64,000 bases of DNA. Origin: CAVZOY01 sp963777095. GTDB taxonomy: Bacteria > Actinomycetota > Actinomycetes > Mycobacteriales > Geodermatophilaceae. The stretch spans positions 1,240,001-1,304,000 of the forward strand of contig CAVZOY010000006.1 of the NCBI GenBank assembly GCA_963777095.1. The letters run 5' to 3'. This document shows, piece by piece, positions 33,594-42,472 of the stretch (the first letter of the stretch is position 1; each line of letters opens with the position of its first letter). The notes below the pieces were generated by a model. That model saw nothing but the letters and a program-made list of their open reading frames with translations. It had not been told where the DNA came from and ran no database searches. The position numbers and the translations under genes were made by a program.

Positions 33594-34043
33594 TCAGTCG
33601 GTGCGGACGACGCCGTGCACCCAGTCCTTGGTCTGCCTCGTCACGAGGCTGGTCAGCCCGGCGATGGCGGAGACCATCACCAGCAGGCCGATGGGTGAGA
33701 TCGCGCCGCCGGTCAGGATCGAGAAGAGCGTCATGACCATCAGCAGCGACGTCGTCAGCACGCCCACCTGCCGGGCCCAGTTCCGCCGGCGGGGGAGGAA
33801 GATCGACGCGAGCAGGCTGCTGACCCCGATCAGTGCGTACGCCAACATGAACAGCAGCACCGACTGCGCGGCGGCGTCGCGCTCGACCCCGGTCTCGACG
33901 ATCTGGTCGATGATGGTCTCCTGGCCCACCCAGGTCAGCACGGCGTTCGCGAGGAGCAGTACCCCGAGCAGCGCCAGCAGGATCACGGCGACGCGGGTGG
34001 CCGTCGGCATCGGCTGCTTCTCGACCGGCGGTGAATCGGACAC
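33594..34043 (-). CDS. Small integral membrane protein of unknown function
   Basis: A 149-residue protein with four predicted helices: TRVAVILLALLGVLLLANAV, SVLLFMLAYALIGVSSLLA, WARQVGVLTTSLLMVMTLFS and GLLVMVSAIAGLTSLVT. The GTG start at 34043 (VSDSPPVEKQPMP) is preferred over more upstream codons, whose predicted residues (HLPGGFVVHDLPGG) are atypical. I do not recognise a named family. Confidence 0.65.
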   Translation of the reverse strand: MSDSPPVEKQPMPTATRVAVILLALLGVLLLANAVLTWVGQETIIDQIVETGVERDAAAQSVLLFMLAYALIGVSSLLASIFLPRRRNWARQVGVLTTSLLMVMTLFSILTGGAISPIGLLVMVSAIAGLTSLVTRQTKDWVHGVVRTD

Positions 34044-34171
34044 ATGGTCACCCTCGCAGACCCGCCCGCACCGCGGAACGCAACCGCGGACGCGTGTCCC
34101 CCGGACGGACGCCCCGCCCGGGAGATCGTGGACGACGAATCCGCCGGGGAGGTGAGCGCCGAACACACGGC

Positions 34172-35836
34172 GTGACCGCGATGAAAGCGTCCGCCCCCGC
34201 CACGGCAGTGCCTGCGCCGGTCCGGCGCGGGCCGCTCGCCGCGCTGGCCGGACTGCTCGCGGCCGCCGTGGCGCTCGGCGTCGCCGAACTGCTGGCGGGG
34301 CTGGTCGGCCCGGCCTCGTCCCCGGTCGTCGCCGTGGGAGACGCCGTCATCGAGGTCACGCCCGAGCCGGTGAAGGCCTTCGCCATCCGCACCTTCGGCG
34401 AGAACGACAAGATCGCTCTGATCGTCGGCACGCTGACGCTGATCGCACTCTTCTCCCTGGCCGTGGGGCTGGCCGCGCTGCGCCGGCTCCGGCTCGGGCA
34501 GGCCGGCATCGCGGTGTTCGGCTTCCTCGGCGTGCTCGCCGCCGTGACCCGGCCGGCCGGCGGTCCGCTGGACGGGCTGCCCTCGCTGCTGGGCGCCGCC
34601 GCCGGCATCGCCGCCCTGGGGATCCTGATCGGCCGGCTGACCGCGCCCGCGCCTGCCCCCGCGCCGACCCCGGCCGGGGCGACGTCCCCGCCCGCCGCCG
34701 ACGGCGAGGTGCTCGACCGGCTGCGCCAGGTGCTCGGCTCGACCGACCGCAAGGGCGCCGGGCTCGACCGGCGCGGCTTCTTCGTCGCCAGTGGCGTGGC
34801 CGCCGGCGTCGCCGCGGTCGCGGGCGGCGGCGGCCGGCTCCTGCAGCGCCGGTTCGCCGTGGCCGAGGCGCGCGCCGAGCTCGTTCTCCCGCGACCCGCC
34901 GACGCGGCCGGGCCGCTGCCCCGCGGCGCCGACCTGTCCGGTCAGGTCGACGGGCTGACGCCGCTGTTCACCGGCAACCGCGAGTTCTACCGGATCGACA
35001 CCGCGCTCACCGTCCCCCAGATCCGGCCGGCGGACTATCGGCTGCGGATCAGCGGCGCGGTCGACCGCCCGCGCACCTGGACCCTGACCGATCTGCTCGA
35101 GCGCGGCGACGCCGTCGAGCGGGACATCACGCTGACCTGCGTCTCCAACGAGGTCGGCGGCACGCTCGCCGGCACCGCGCGCTGGGTCGGCGTCCCCCTC
35201 GGGGACTTCCTCCGCGAGCACGGCGTCCGCGACGGCAGCACGCAACTGCTCTGCCGCTCGAGCGACGGCATGACCATCGGCGCCCCGACCAGGGCCGCGC
35301 TCGAGGTGGACGACGCGATGCTGGCGTTCGGCATGAACGGCGAGCCGCTGCCCGTGGAGCACGGGTTCCCGGTGCGGATGATCATCCCGGGCCTGTACGG
35401 CTACGTGTCGGCGTGCAAGTGGCTGGTCAGCATCGAGGCCACCACGTACGAGGCCGTCGACGCCTACTGGACCGAGAGCGGATGGGCGGCAGAGGGCCCC
35501 ATCAGGATCGCCTCGCGGATCGACGTCCCCGCGTCGCGGCGCAGCTTCCCGGCCGGCCGGCGTCCGATCGCCGGGGTGGCCTGGGCGCAGACCCGCGGGA
35601 TCGAGCGGGTCGAGGTCCGCGTCGACGAGGGCGACTGGACCGAGGCCCGCCTCTCCCCGGCCGTGGACGCCGACATCTGGCGCCAGTGGGTGCTGCCTCA
35701 CGAGTTCGCCCCCGGCCGGCACCGGATCACCGTCCGCGCGGTCGGCGCCGACGGCGAGGAGCAGGCGGAGGACCGCGCCGACCCGTTCCCCTCCGGCGCC
35801 ACCGGCTGGCACTCCGTCCACGTGGAGGCCACCTGA
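34172..35836 (+). CDS. Membrane-anchored sulfite-oxidase-like molybdopterin oxidoreductase
   Basis: About 554 residues. The N-terminal part (~1-170) has four hydrophobic helices. A twin-arginine-like segment RRGFFVASGVAAG near 195 precedes an exported catalytic domain: GNREFYRIDTALTVP, then the Moco-ligand cysteine in DITLTCVSNEVGG, GMTIGAPTRAALE, PVEHGFPVRMIIPGLYGYVSACKWL, and a C-terminal Ig-like dimer domain (RVDEGDWTEARLSP). This is the SUOX/YedY fold; the substrate is unknown. The start is GTG 34172 or ATG 34181. It is followed 47 bp later by a fasciclin lipoprotein, a pairing likely to act outside the membrane together. Confidence 0.85.
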   Translation: MTAMKASAPATAVPAPVRRGPLAALAGLLAAAVALGVAELLAGLVGPASSPVVAVGDAVIEVTPEPVKAFAIRTFGENDKIALIVGTLTLIALFSLAVGLAALRRLRLGQAGIAVFGFLGVLAAVTRPAGGPLDGLPSLLGAAAGIAALGILIGRLTAPAPAPAPTPAGATSPPAADGEVLDRLRQVLGSTDRKGAGLDRRGFFVASGVAAGVAAVAGGGGRLLQRRFAVAEARAELVLPRPADAAGPLPRGADLSGQVDGLTPLFTGNREFYRIDTALTVPQIRPADYRLRISGAVDRPRTWTLTDLLERGDAVERDITLTCVSNEVGGTLAGTARWVGVPLGDFLREHGVRDGSTQLLCRSSDGMTIGAPTRAALEVDDAMLAFGMNGEPLPVEHGFPVRMIIPGLYGYVSACKWLVSIEATTYEAVDAYWTESGWAAEGPIRIASRIDVPASRRSFPAGRRPIAGVAWAQTRGIERVEVRVDEGDWTEARLSPAVDADIWRQWVLPHEFAPGRHRITVRAVGADGEEQAEDRADPFPSGATGWHSVHVEAT

Positions 35837-35883
35837 TCGCGCACACTGTGGCCGCCCGGCCGCACGACCGACAGGAGAAAGCC

Positions 35884-36546
35884 GTGACCCTGCGCCGCTC
35901 CCGGAGCGCGCTCGCCGCCGCGACCGCCGCCCTCGCGCTCAGCGTGACCGCCTGCGGTTCCGACGAGCCGGAGGGCGGCGCGGCCTCCGACAGCGCCGCC
36001 GCGACGTCGTCTTCGGCGGCGGAGGAGTCCCCGGCGGAACCGGCGTCCGACGAGCCGTTCGGGACCGGGTGCGACGCGGTGCCTGCGGACGGCGAGGGCA
36101 GCTTCCAGGGCATGGCCGACGACCCGGTCGCCACCGCCGCGAGCAACAACCCGGAGCTGGCGACGCTGGTCGAGGCCGTCACGGCAGCCGACCTGGTGGA
36201 CGCCTTCAACAGTGCCGAGGACGTCACCGTCCTGGCGCCGGCCAACCCGGCCTTCGAGGCCGTCCCGGCCGACACGCTGAAAGCGCTGCTGGCAAACAAC
36301 GCGCAGCTCTCCGCCGTGCTGACGCACCACGTCATCGACGGCCGGCTGGGACCGGACCAGCTGGCGGGTGAGCACACGACGCTCAACGGCGACACGGTGA
36401 CGGTCGAGGGCTCCGGCGAGGAGTTCACCGTCGCCGCCGAGGGCACCGTGGTCGGCGAGGCCGCCTCCGTCATCTGCGGCAACGTGCAGACGGCGAACGC
36501 GACGATCTACATCGTCGACCAGGTGCTCGCCCCGCCGGCCGCCTGA
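35884..36546 (+). CDS. Fasciclin-domain lipoprotein (MPT70/MPB83-like)
   Basis: 220 residues. Signal peptide with lipobox LSVTAC (Cys near residue 24), a ~35-residue Ser/Glu/Ala-rich linker, and one fasciclin (FAS1) domain (LATLVEAVTAADLVDAFNS, VTVLAPANPAFEAVP, LTHHVIDGRLGPDQL, ATIYIVDQVLAPP). Such secreted lipoproteins are implicated in adhesion or envelope functions. GTG 35884 has ACAGGAGAAAGCC upstream. Likely co-transcribed with the upstream molybdoenzyme. Confidence 0.9.
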   Translation: MTLRRSRSALAAATAALALSVTACGSDEPEGGAASDSAAATSSSAAEESPAEPASDEPFGTGCDAVPADGEGSFQGMADDPVATAASNNPELATLVEAVTAADLVDAFNSAEDVTVLAPANPAFEAVPADTLKALLANNAQLSAVLTHHVIDGRLGPDQLAGEHTTLNGDTVTVEGSGEEFTVAAEGTVVGEAASVICGNVQTANATIYIVDQVLAPPAA

Positions 36547-36578
36547 GCGGGGACGGGACCTCAGTAGGGTCGCTCGCC

Positions 36579-37130
36579 ATGACCGCTCCGCGCACGCCCG
36601 ACCGCGACCGGCTGCTCGAGCTCATCGTCGAGCTCGCCGTGGTGCACGGGAAGGTGACGCTCTCGTCGGGCCGCCAGGCCGACTGGTACATCGACATGCG
36701 CCGGCTGACGCTGCACCACGAGGGCGCTCCGCTGGTCGGGCGGGTGATGCGCCAGGTGACGGGCGACCTGCGCTACGACGTCGTCGGCGGGCTCACGCTC
36801 GGCGCCGACCCGGTGGCCGCGGCGATGCTGCACGCCGCCTCCGCGGGGGAGGGGTACCTCGACGCCTGCATCGTCCGCAAGGAGGGCAAGGCGCACGGAC
36901 TGCAGCGCCGGATCGAGGGTCCGGACGTCGAGGGCCGTGCGGTGCTGGTCGTGGAGGACGTCTCGACCACCGGCGGCAGCCCGCTGACCGCCGCCCAGGC
37001 GCTGCAGGAGGCCGGGGCCGAGGTCATCGGTGTCGCGGTCATCGTCGACCGCGGGGGCCGCTCGGCGGTCGAGGAGGCGGGGTTCGAGTACCGGGCCGCC
37101 TTCGAGCTGGCCGACCTGGGCCTGTCCTGA
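36579..37130 (+). CDS. pyrE: Orotate phosphoribosyltransferase
   Basis: A 183-residue enzyme of pyrimidine synthesis that joins orotate to PRPP to give OMP. The PRPP-binding motif VLVVEDVSTTGGSPL near residue 123, the VVGGLTLGADPVAAAM segment and VRKEGKAHGLQRRIEG (catalytic Lys region) are visible. Intact and of typical length. Monocistronic in appearance; it ends 8 bp before the second 86-nt palindromic element. Confidence 0.93.
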   Translation: MTAPRTPDRDRLLELIVELAVVHGKVTLSSGRQADWYIDMRRLTLHHEGAPLVGRVMRQVTGDLRYDVVGGLTLGADPVAAAMLHAASAGEGYLDACIVRKEGKAHGLQRRIEGPDVEGRAVLVVEDVSTTGGSPLTAAQALQEAGAEVIGVAVIVDRGGRSAVEEAGFEYRAAFELADLGLS

Positions 37131-37137
37131 CCCCGAT

Positions 37138-37223
37138 GTTGATCAGGTGGGCTGATCACCAGGGGTCCTGGCTCAGCATCGACAGTGAGCTACGTGCCCT
37201 GACGACCAGGTGACCTGATCATC
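37138..37223. repeat. 86-nt palindromic element, copy 2 (degenerate)
   Basis: Same length and internal spacing as 28874-28959. The left arm 37138-37157 and the inner half-stem 37162-37176 (GGGGTCCTGGCTCAG, identical) are kept, and the right arm 37204-37223 matches 17 of 20 bases. The right inner half-stem has decayed, so the central hairpin is weakened. It lies between co-directional pyrE and the CoA-disulfide reductase-like gene and may act as pyrE terminator. Confidence 0.8.
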
Positions 37224-37263
37224 ATGTGCTGCCGAAGGCGGGCCCGCCTGGGACGCTGACGGC

Positions 37264-38613
37264 ATGACCGAGAAGCTCGTCGTCATCGGCGGGGACGCCG
37301 CGGGCATGTCGGCCGCCAGCCAGGCCCGCCGGCTCAAGGACGCCGGCCAGCTGGACATCACCGTCCTCGAGCAGGGACCCGATGTCAGCTACTCGGCCTG
37401 CGGGATCCCCTACTGGGTCGGCGACCAGGTGAGTGACCGCGACATGTTGATCGCGCGGGTGCCGTCGTGGTTCGAGGGCAAGGACATCGCCGTCCACCTG
37501 GGGACCCGCGCGGAGTCGATCGATCTCGAGGCGGGCACGGTCACCGCCGCCGACGGACGCCGCTTCCCGTACGACGCACTGGTCGTGGCGACCGGCGGCC
37601 GTCCGCTGCGGCCCAAGGTTCCCGGTCTGGACGCCGAGGGCGTGCACGGGGTGCACCGGCTGGCCGACGGCGCCGACATCCGCGCCGCGCTCGCCGCAGG
37701 CGCGAAGCGGGCGGTCGTCCTCGGCGGCGGCTACATCGGCCTGGAGATGGCGGAGGTGCTGCTCGACCGCGGCCTCGACGTCACCGTCGTGCTGGCCGAC
37801 CCGCTGCCGATGGGATCGCTCGACGCCGACATGGGGGAGCGGATCTGCGCGGCCATGGGGCGGATGGGCATGACCGTGCGCACCGAGGAGCCGGTGCGCG
37901 AGATCGAGACCGATGCCGACGGCGTCGTCCGCGCCGTGCGCACCGACGTGGGCAGCTACGACGCCGACATCGTCGTCCTCGGTACCGGGATGGGCCCGGA
38001 GGTGTCCCTCGTCCGCGACGCCGGCCTGCGGATCGGCAGCACCGGCGGCATCGAGGTGGACCGCACCCAGCGGAGCACCAGCCACCCGCAGGTCTTCGCC
38101 GCCGGCGACTGCGCGCAGACGTTCCACCGGCTCAGCGGGGAGGACGTGCACATCCCGCTCGGCACGCACGCCAACAAGCAGGGCCGCGTCGCCGGCTCGG
38201 TCATCGGTGGCCGGGCCGCCCGTTTCGCCGGAGTCATCGGGACGGCGGTGACCAAGGTGTGCGACCTGGAGATCGGGCGCACCGGGCTGTGCACGACCCA
38301 GGCGCAGAAGGCCGGCTTCGACTGCCTCACCGAGACGATCGAGGGGACGACGAAGGCCGGCTACTTCCCGGGCGCCGAGGACATCGCCGTCAAGGTGATC
38401 ATCGAGCGCGGGTCGGGCCTGCTGCTCGGCGCGCAGATCGTCGGCGGCGCCGGCAGCGCCAAGCGGATCGACGTCTTCGCGGCCGCCATCTGGGCGTCGA
38501 TGACCGCCGAGGACCTGGCCGGGGCGGACCTGTCCTACGCCCCGCCGTTCGGCCCGACCTACGACCCCGTGGTGGTCGCGGCGCGGGTGGCCAGCCGGCT
38601 CGAGCAGGGCTGA
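37264..38613 (+). CDS. CoA-disulfide reductase / NADH oxidase-like pyridine nucleotide-disulfide oxidoreductase
   Basis: A 449-residue flavoprotein. FAD motif VVIGGDAAGMSAASQARR at the N-terminus, single redox cysteine in SYSACGIPYWVGD (about residue 43), ALVVATGGRPLRP, NAD(P)H site VVLGGGYIGLEMAEVL near 160 and second FAD motif VFAAGDCAQTFH near 280, then a dimerisation domain. The single-cysteine CGIPY site is typical of CoA-disulfide reductases and NADH oxidases/peroxidases rather than glutathione-reductase CXXXXC enzymes. The electron acceptor is not predictable. The 51-base gap to fba holds nothing notable. Confidence 0.85.
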   Translation: MTEKLVVIGGDAAGMSAASQARRLKDAGQLDITVLEQGPDVSYSACGIPYWVGDQVSDRDMLIARVPSWFEGKDIAVHLGTRAESIDLEAGTVTAADGRRFPYDALVVATGGRPLRPKVPGLDAEGVHGVHRLADGADIRAALAAGAKRAVVLGGGYIGLEMAEVLLDRGLDVTVVLADPLPMGSLDADMGERICAAMGRMGMTVRTEEPVREIETDADGVVRAVRTDVGSYDADIVVLGTGMGPEVSLVRDAGLRIGSTGGIEVDRTQRSTSHPQVFAAGDCAQTFHRLSGEDVHIPLGTHANKQGRVAGSVIGGRAARFAGVIGTAVTKVCDLEIGRTGLCTTQAQKAGFDCLTETIEGTTKAGYFPGAEDIAVKVIIERGSGLLLGAQIVGGAGSAKRIDVFAAAIWASMTAEDLAGADLSYAPPFGPTYDPVVVAARVASRLEQG

Positions 38614-38670
38614 TCTGCCGGTCCTCGCGCGGGTGTGACCCGGTCCGGCCGACCCACTAGTCTTCGCGCC

Positions 38671-39705
38671 ATGCCGATCGCGACACCCGAGGTCTACGCC
38701 GACATGATCAGCCGGGCCAAGGAGGGCGGCTTCGCCTATCCGGCGATCAACTGCACGTCGTCCGAGACCGTCAACGCCACGCTGCGCGGCTTCGCCGACG
38801 CCGGCAGCGACGGCATCATCCAGTTCTCGACCGGCGGTGCGGAGTTCGCCTCCGGCACCCGGGTCAAGGACATGGTGACCGGCGCCGTCGCGCTCGCCGA
38901 GTACGCCCACGTGGTCGCCGAGAAGTACCCGGTGCAGATCGCGCTGCACACCGACCACTGCCCGAAGGACAAGCTCGACTCCTACGTCCGCCCGCTGCTG
39001 GCCCTGTCCAAGGACCGCGTGGACGCCGGCCAGGAGCCGCTGTTCCAGTCGCACATGTGGGACGGCTCGGCGATCGACCTCGACGAGAACCTGCAGATCG
39101 CCGAGGAGCTCATCGAGAAGTGCGCCGCCGCCAAGGTGGTGCTCGAGCTCGAGATCGGCGTCGTCGGTGGCGAGGAGGACGGCGTCTCCCACGACATCAA
39201 CGACAAGCTCTACACGGCCGAGGGCGACTACGTGGCCACGGCCAGGTCCCTGGGCCTCGGCGAGAAGGGCATCTACCTGCTCGCGGCGACGTTCGGCAAC
39301 GTGCACGGCGTCTACAAGCCGGGCAACGTCAAGCTGCGGCCGGAGATCCTCAAGCAGGGCCAGGACGTCGTCTCCCGCGAGTTCGGCCTGCCCGACGGCA
39401 GCAAGCCGTTCAACCTGGTGTTCCACGGCGGCTCCGGCTCTGCGCAGGAGGAGATCCGCGAGGCCCTCTCGTACGGCGTCGTGAAGATGAACGTCGACAC
39501 CGACACCCAGTACGCGTTCACCCGGCCGATCGTCGGCCACATGTTCGCCAACTACGACGGCGTCCTGAAGATCGACGGCGAGGTGGGCAACAAGAAGGCC
39601 TACGACCCGCGCAGCTACCTCAAGGCCGCCGAGACCGGCATGGCCGCCCGCGTCGCCGAGGCCTGCGAGGACCTGCTGTCGGCCGGTCAGTCGCAGAGCG
39701 GCTGA
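38671..39705 (+). CDS. fba: Class II fructose-bisphosphate aldolase
   Basis: A 344-residue zinc-dependent aldolase that splits fructose 1,6-bisphosphate. Visible are IALHTDHCPKDKLD (metal and catalytic residues), LELEIGVVGGEEDGV, TFGNVHGVYKPGNVKL and LVFHGGSGSAQEEIREAL, with phosphate-binding KMNVDTDTQYAF. ATG 38671 matches the family start. It precedes a DUF3151 gene as in other actinobacteria. A small GAGCC-GAAC-GGCTC hairpin after the stop (39721-39734) may attenuate read-through. Confidence 0.97.
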   Translation: MPIATPEVYADMISRAKEGGFAYPAINCTSSETVNATLRGFADAGSDGIIQFSTGGAEFASGTRVKDMVTGAVALAEYAHVVAEKYPVQIALHTDHCPKDKLDSYVRPLLALSKDRVDAGQEPLFQSHMWDGSAIDLDENLQIAEELIEKCAAAKVVLELEIGVVGGEEDGVSHDINDKLYTAEGDYVATARSLGLGEKGIYLLAATFGNVHGVYKPGNVKLRPEILKQGQDVVSREFGLPDGSKPFNLVFHGGSGSAQEEIREALSYGVVKMNVDTDTQYAFTRPIVGHMFANYDGVLKIDGEVGNKKAYDPRSYLKAAETGMAARVAEACEDLLSAGQSQSG

Positions 39706-39763
39706 AGCGCTCTGCAACAGGAGCCGAACGGCTCTCCGGTACCGCAGCCTTGAGGAGATGACC

Positions 39764-40177
39764 ATGACGGGGATCAACCTCCTCGGCGACCCGCCGCCCA
39801 CCCTGCTCCCCGGCGACCCGGTCGCCGAGGCCGCGCTCGCCCGCGGACAGGATCCGGCCGAGGTCGCCGCCGAGCACCCGCGCGCCAGCGCCGCGTGGGC
39901 CGCGCTGGCCGAGCGGGCCCTGGACAGCGGCGGCGGGATCGCCGGGACGGTCGAGGGCTACGCCTACGCGCGCACCGGCTACCACCGCGGGCTCGACGCG
40001 CTGCGCCGCAACGGCTGGAAGGGCCACGGCCCCGTGCCGTGGTCGCACGAGCCGAACCGGGGCTTCCTGCGCTGCGTGACGCTGCTGGCGCGGGCCGCCG
40101 AGAGCATCGGCGAGACCGACGAGCACGAGCGATGCATCGCGCTGCTGAAGGACTGCGACCCGACTCTTGCGGGCTGA
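39764..40177 (+). CDS. DUF3151 family protein
   Basis: A 137-residue soluble protein of the actinobacterial DUF3151 family: GINLLGDPPPTLLPGDP at the N-terminus, ARGQDPAEVAAEHPRASAAWA, the conserved GYHRGLDALRRNGWKGHG and VPWSHEPNRGFLRCV. Function unknown. ATG 39764 is favoured because GAGGAG lies 6 bases upstream; the in-frame ATG at 39758 would have no spacing. Adjacency to fba is also seen in mycobacteria, from memory. Confidence 0.88.
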   Translation: MTGINLLGDPPPTLLPGDPVAEAALARGQDPAEVAAEHPRASAAWAALAERALDSGGGIAGTVEGYAYARTGYHRGLDALRRNGWKGHGPVPWSHEPNRGFLRCVTLLARAAESIGETDEHERCIALLKDCDPTLAG

Positions 40178-40276
40178 CCTCGCCCAACTCCCGTTTAGCG
40201 GAGCCCCTCCAAGATCACTACTCCCCTCGTGGAACGTCGGCGGATGCCGGCGTCGTACTCCTCGAGGAGGCAAGTC

Positions 40277-40423
40277 ATGGATCCCACGATCCTCTGGGTC
40301 ATCGCCGTGATCCTGGTGGTGGCCGGCATCGTGATGCTGCTCCGGCGCAGCATCGTGCTCGGCATCGTCCTGATCGTCGTAGGCCTGCTCGTGGGCCCCG
40401 GCGGCGTCAGCATCTTCAGTTAG
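40277..40423 (+). CDS. GPGG-motif small membrane protein
   Basis: A 48-residue protein (MDPTILWVIAVILVVAGIV, then a second helix IVLGIVLIVVGLLVGPGG) with two helices joined by a short LRRS turn and the terminal GPGG motif that names a small actinobacterial family. ATG 40277 has a strong GAGGAGG 7 bases upstream, which supports real translation. Function unknown. Confidence 0.75.
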   Translation: MDPTILWVIAVILVVAGIVMLLRRSIVLGIVLIVVGLLVGPGGVSIFS

Positions 40424-40456
40424 CGCCGGAGCCCGGCGCCGGCCGACGCGGACGTG

Positions 40457-41299
40457 TCAGCCGGCGCCGAGCTCCCAGCGCTCGCCGAGCTCCGGGTGCG
40501 CGGCGGTGAGCCGGGCGGTGATCGCCGTGAGCTCGTCCCCGCCCGCGATCAGCCGGGTGAGGTCGGCCGCGTCGACGTCGTCCCGCGTGAGATTGCCCGC
40601 CACCCGGCCGCCGGCCAGCAGCACGAACCGGTCGCCGACCAGGTGCGCGTAGCGCGGGTTGTTCGTCACGAACAGCACCGCCATGCCTTCGCGCCGGGCG
40701 GTCACCAGCGACTGCAGCACCAGGGCGTGCTGCGCCACCGTCATCGGCGCCGTCGGCTCGTCGAAGACCAGCACCCGCGCACCGAAGTGCAGCGCCCGCG
40801 CCACGGCCAGGCCGTGCCGCTCCCCGGCGCGCAGTGCGTTGGCCGGCTGGTCGGGGTCGACGCCGGTGACCCCGACCCGCCGCAGCGCCTCGAGCGTCGT
40901 CTCCCGTGCCCGCGCGAGGTCGATCCGGCGGAACGGCCGGACGCCGCGGGTCGGCTCGGCACCCAGCACGACGTTGCGCCAGACGGGCAGCAGGGGCGCC
41001 ACGGCGAGGTCCTGCCAGAGGGTGGCGATACCGGCCTCGCGGGCGCGGCGCGGGGTGCGCAGGCGCACCGGCCGGCCGTCCATCAGCAGCTCGCCCTCGT
41101 CGGGACGGCGCAGGCCCGACACCACGGAGACCAGCGTCGACTTGCCCGATCCGTTCTCCCCGAGCACGCAGGTGATCTCACCGGCGCGCAGCGCGAGGGT
41201 GACCCGGTCGAGTGCCGGGATGCCGCCGTAGCGGACGGTCAGGCCGCGCAGCTCGAGCACCGGGCCGAGCCGGTCGGGGGAGTCGCGGGAGCACGTCAC
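40457..41299 (-). CDS. ABC transporter ATP-binding protein, sugar (FrcA/RbsA-like) type, with atypical motifs
   Basis: A ~280-residue single nucleotide-binding domain. Walker A GENGSGKST near residue 50 and Walker B VLVFDEPTA near 170 are intact. The signature region reads ANALRAGERHGLAVARAL instead of LSGGQ, and the switch region reads FVTNNPRYAHLVGDR where FrcA-like proteins have THN, so the switch histidine appears to be Asn. The GTG start 41299 overlaps the permease stop (GTGA). No substrate-binding protein gene lies nearby. ATP hydrolysis competence is uncertain. Confidence 0.82.
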   Translation of the reverse strand: MTCSRDSPDRLGPVLELRGLTVRYGGIPALDRVTLALRAGEITCVLGENGSGKSTLVSVVSGLRRPDEGELLMDGRPVRLRTPRRAREAGIATLWQDLAVAPLLPVWRNVVLGAEPTRGVRPFRRIDLARARETTLEALRRVGVTGVDPDQPANALRAGERHGLAVARALHFGARVLVFDEPTAPMTVAQHALVLQSLVTARREGMAVLFVTNNPRYAHLVGDRFVLLAGGRVAGNLTRDDVDAADLTRLIAGGDELTAITARLTAAHPELGERWELGAG

Positions 41300-42351
41300 G
41301 ACCGCGGAGCCGCCCTCAGCCGCCGGAGCACCATCCCGTTGATCACCAGGGCGACGATCAGCACGACTCCCAGCAGCATCTCGAACCACTGCGGATCCCA
41401 GCCGGCCAGCGTGATGCCCTGGCGGGCCACGGCGTAGAGCAGTGACGCGACAGCGGCTCCGAAGACCGACCCCCATCCGCCGGTGAGCAGGCACCCGCCG
41501 ATGACGGCCACGACCAGGAAGTCGACGCTGGAGTGCAGGCCCGGCGCGACCGCGACCGCGCCGACCCGCGTCAGCGCGAGGACGCCGATCAGCCACCCCG
41601 CGGCGGCGGTCAGGCAGAACAGGGCGACGGTCGTCCGCCGCACCGGGACGCCGAGCTCGACGGCCGCGCGGCGCGCGCCGCCGATGGCGAAGAGCGCGTT
41701 GCCGGACTTCGTGCGCCAGAGGCCCCACGTCGCCACGGCCGTGACGGCGAGGAACCACAGCAGCGAGACGCGATACCGGCCGTCGCCGATCTCCAGCGTG
41801 GAGGCGAAGGCCGCCTCGGCCGATGCCCAGCCGGGCGCGTCGTCCAGGGCGTCGACGCTGCCGGACTCGGTGAGCACGCCGATGCCGTGCGAGACCACGC
41901 CCTGCAGCACCAGCAGGGTGGCCAGCGTGACGAGGAAGCTCGGCAGGCCGGTGTTGACCACGAGCACGCCGTTGATCACGCCGACGAGCAGTGCGGCGCC
42001 CAGGCCGACCCCGATGGCCGGCCAGGTGCTCCAGCCGCTCTGCGCGATCAGCAGCGCCGACAGCAGAGCACTCCCGGCCGCGACCGCCCCGACCGAGAAG
42101 TCGAACTCACCGGCGACCAGGAGCAGGGAGACGGCGACGGCGCCGATGCCGAGCGTCGCGGCGACGTCCAGGACGCCCGCGAGCCCCCCGGCGGTGAGCA
42201 GGTCGGGAACGAGCAACCCGAAGAAGAGGACGGCGACGACCAGGCCGGCAAGGGCCGAGGAACTCGGGCGGGCCAGCGCCCGGTCCAGCAGCCGGCTGCG
42301 GCGGGCGGCCGGCGGAGCCGCTGTCGCGAAGCCGGACACGCCGTCGCCCAT
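41296..42351 (-). CDS. ABC transporter permease, RbsC/FrcC-like
   Basis: A ~351-residue permease with about eight to ten helices of the BPD_transp_2 family: GVLDVAATLGIGAVAVSLLLV, GEFDFSVGAVAAGSALLSA (conserved family loop), NTGLPSFLVTLATLLVLQG and VVAVIGGCLLTGGWGSVFGA. ATG 42351 (MGDGVSGFATA) is preferred to the in-frame ATG 42462. It pairs with the downstream ATPase; the missing periplasmic binding protein must be encoded elsewhere if the transporter works. Confidence 0.85.
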   Translation of the reverse strand: MGDGVSGFATAAPPAARRSRLLDRALARPSSSALAGLVVAVLFFGLLVPDLLTAGGLAGVLDVAATLGIGAVAVSLLLVAGEFDFSVGAVAAGSALLSALLIAQSGWSTWPAIGVGLGAALLVGVINGVLVVNTGLPSFLVTLATLLVLQGVVSHGIGVLTESGSVDALDDAPGWASAEAAFASTLEIGDGRYRVSLLWFLAVTAVATWGLWRTKSGNALFAIGGARRAAVELGVPVRRTTVALFCLTAAAGWLIGVLALTRVGAVAVAPGLHSSVDFLVVAVIGGCLLTGGWGSVFGAAVASLLYAVARQGITLAGWDPQWFEMLLGVVLIVALVINGMVLRRLRAAPRS

Positions 42352-42472
42352 CACCGGTGCGGGCGCGGCTGGGCGCGGACCACGGACGGCAGGGTGCTCG
42401 GCAGCGATGCCTCCTCGACGAGTGGGGAACCCAGTGTCCACGACCCGGAGCGTCCGCGGCATCCGCAGTCCG

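Noticed and set aside
34044..34171. Possible riboswitch upstream of the molybdoenzyme
   Set aside because: The leader is GC-rich with small hairpins but I see no conserved aptamer core such as a Moco motif.
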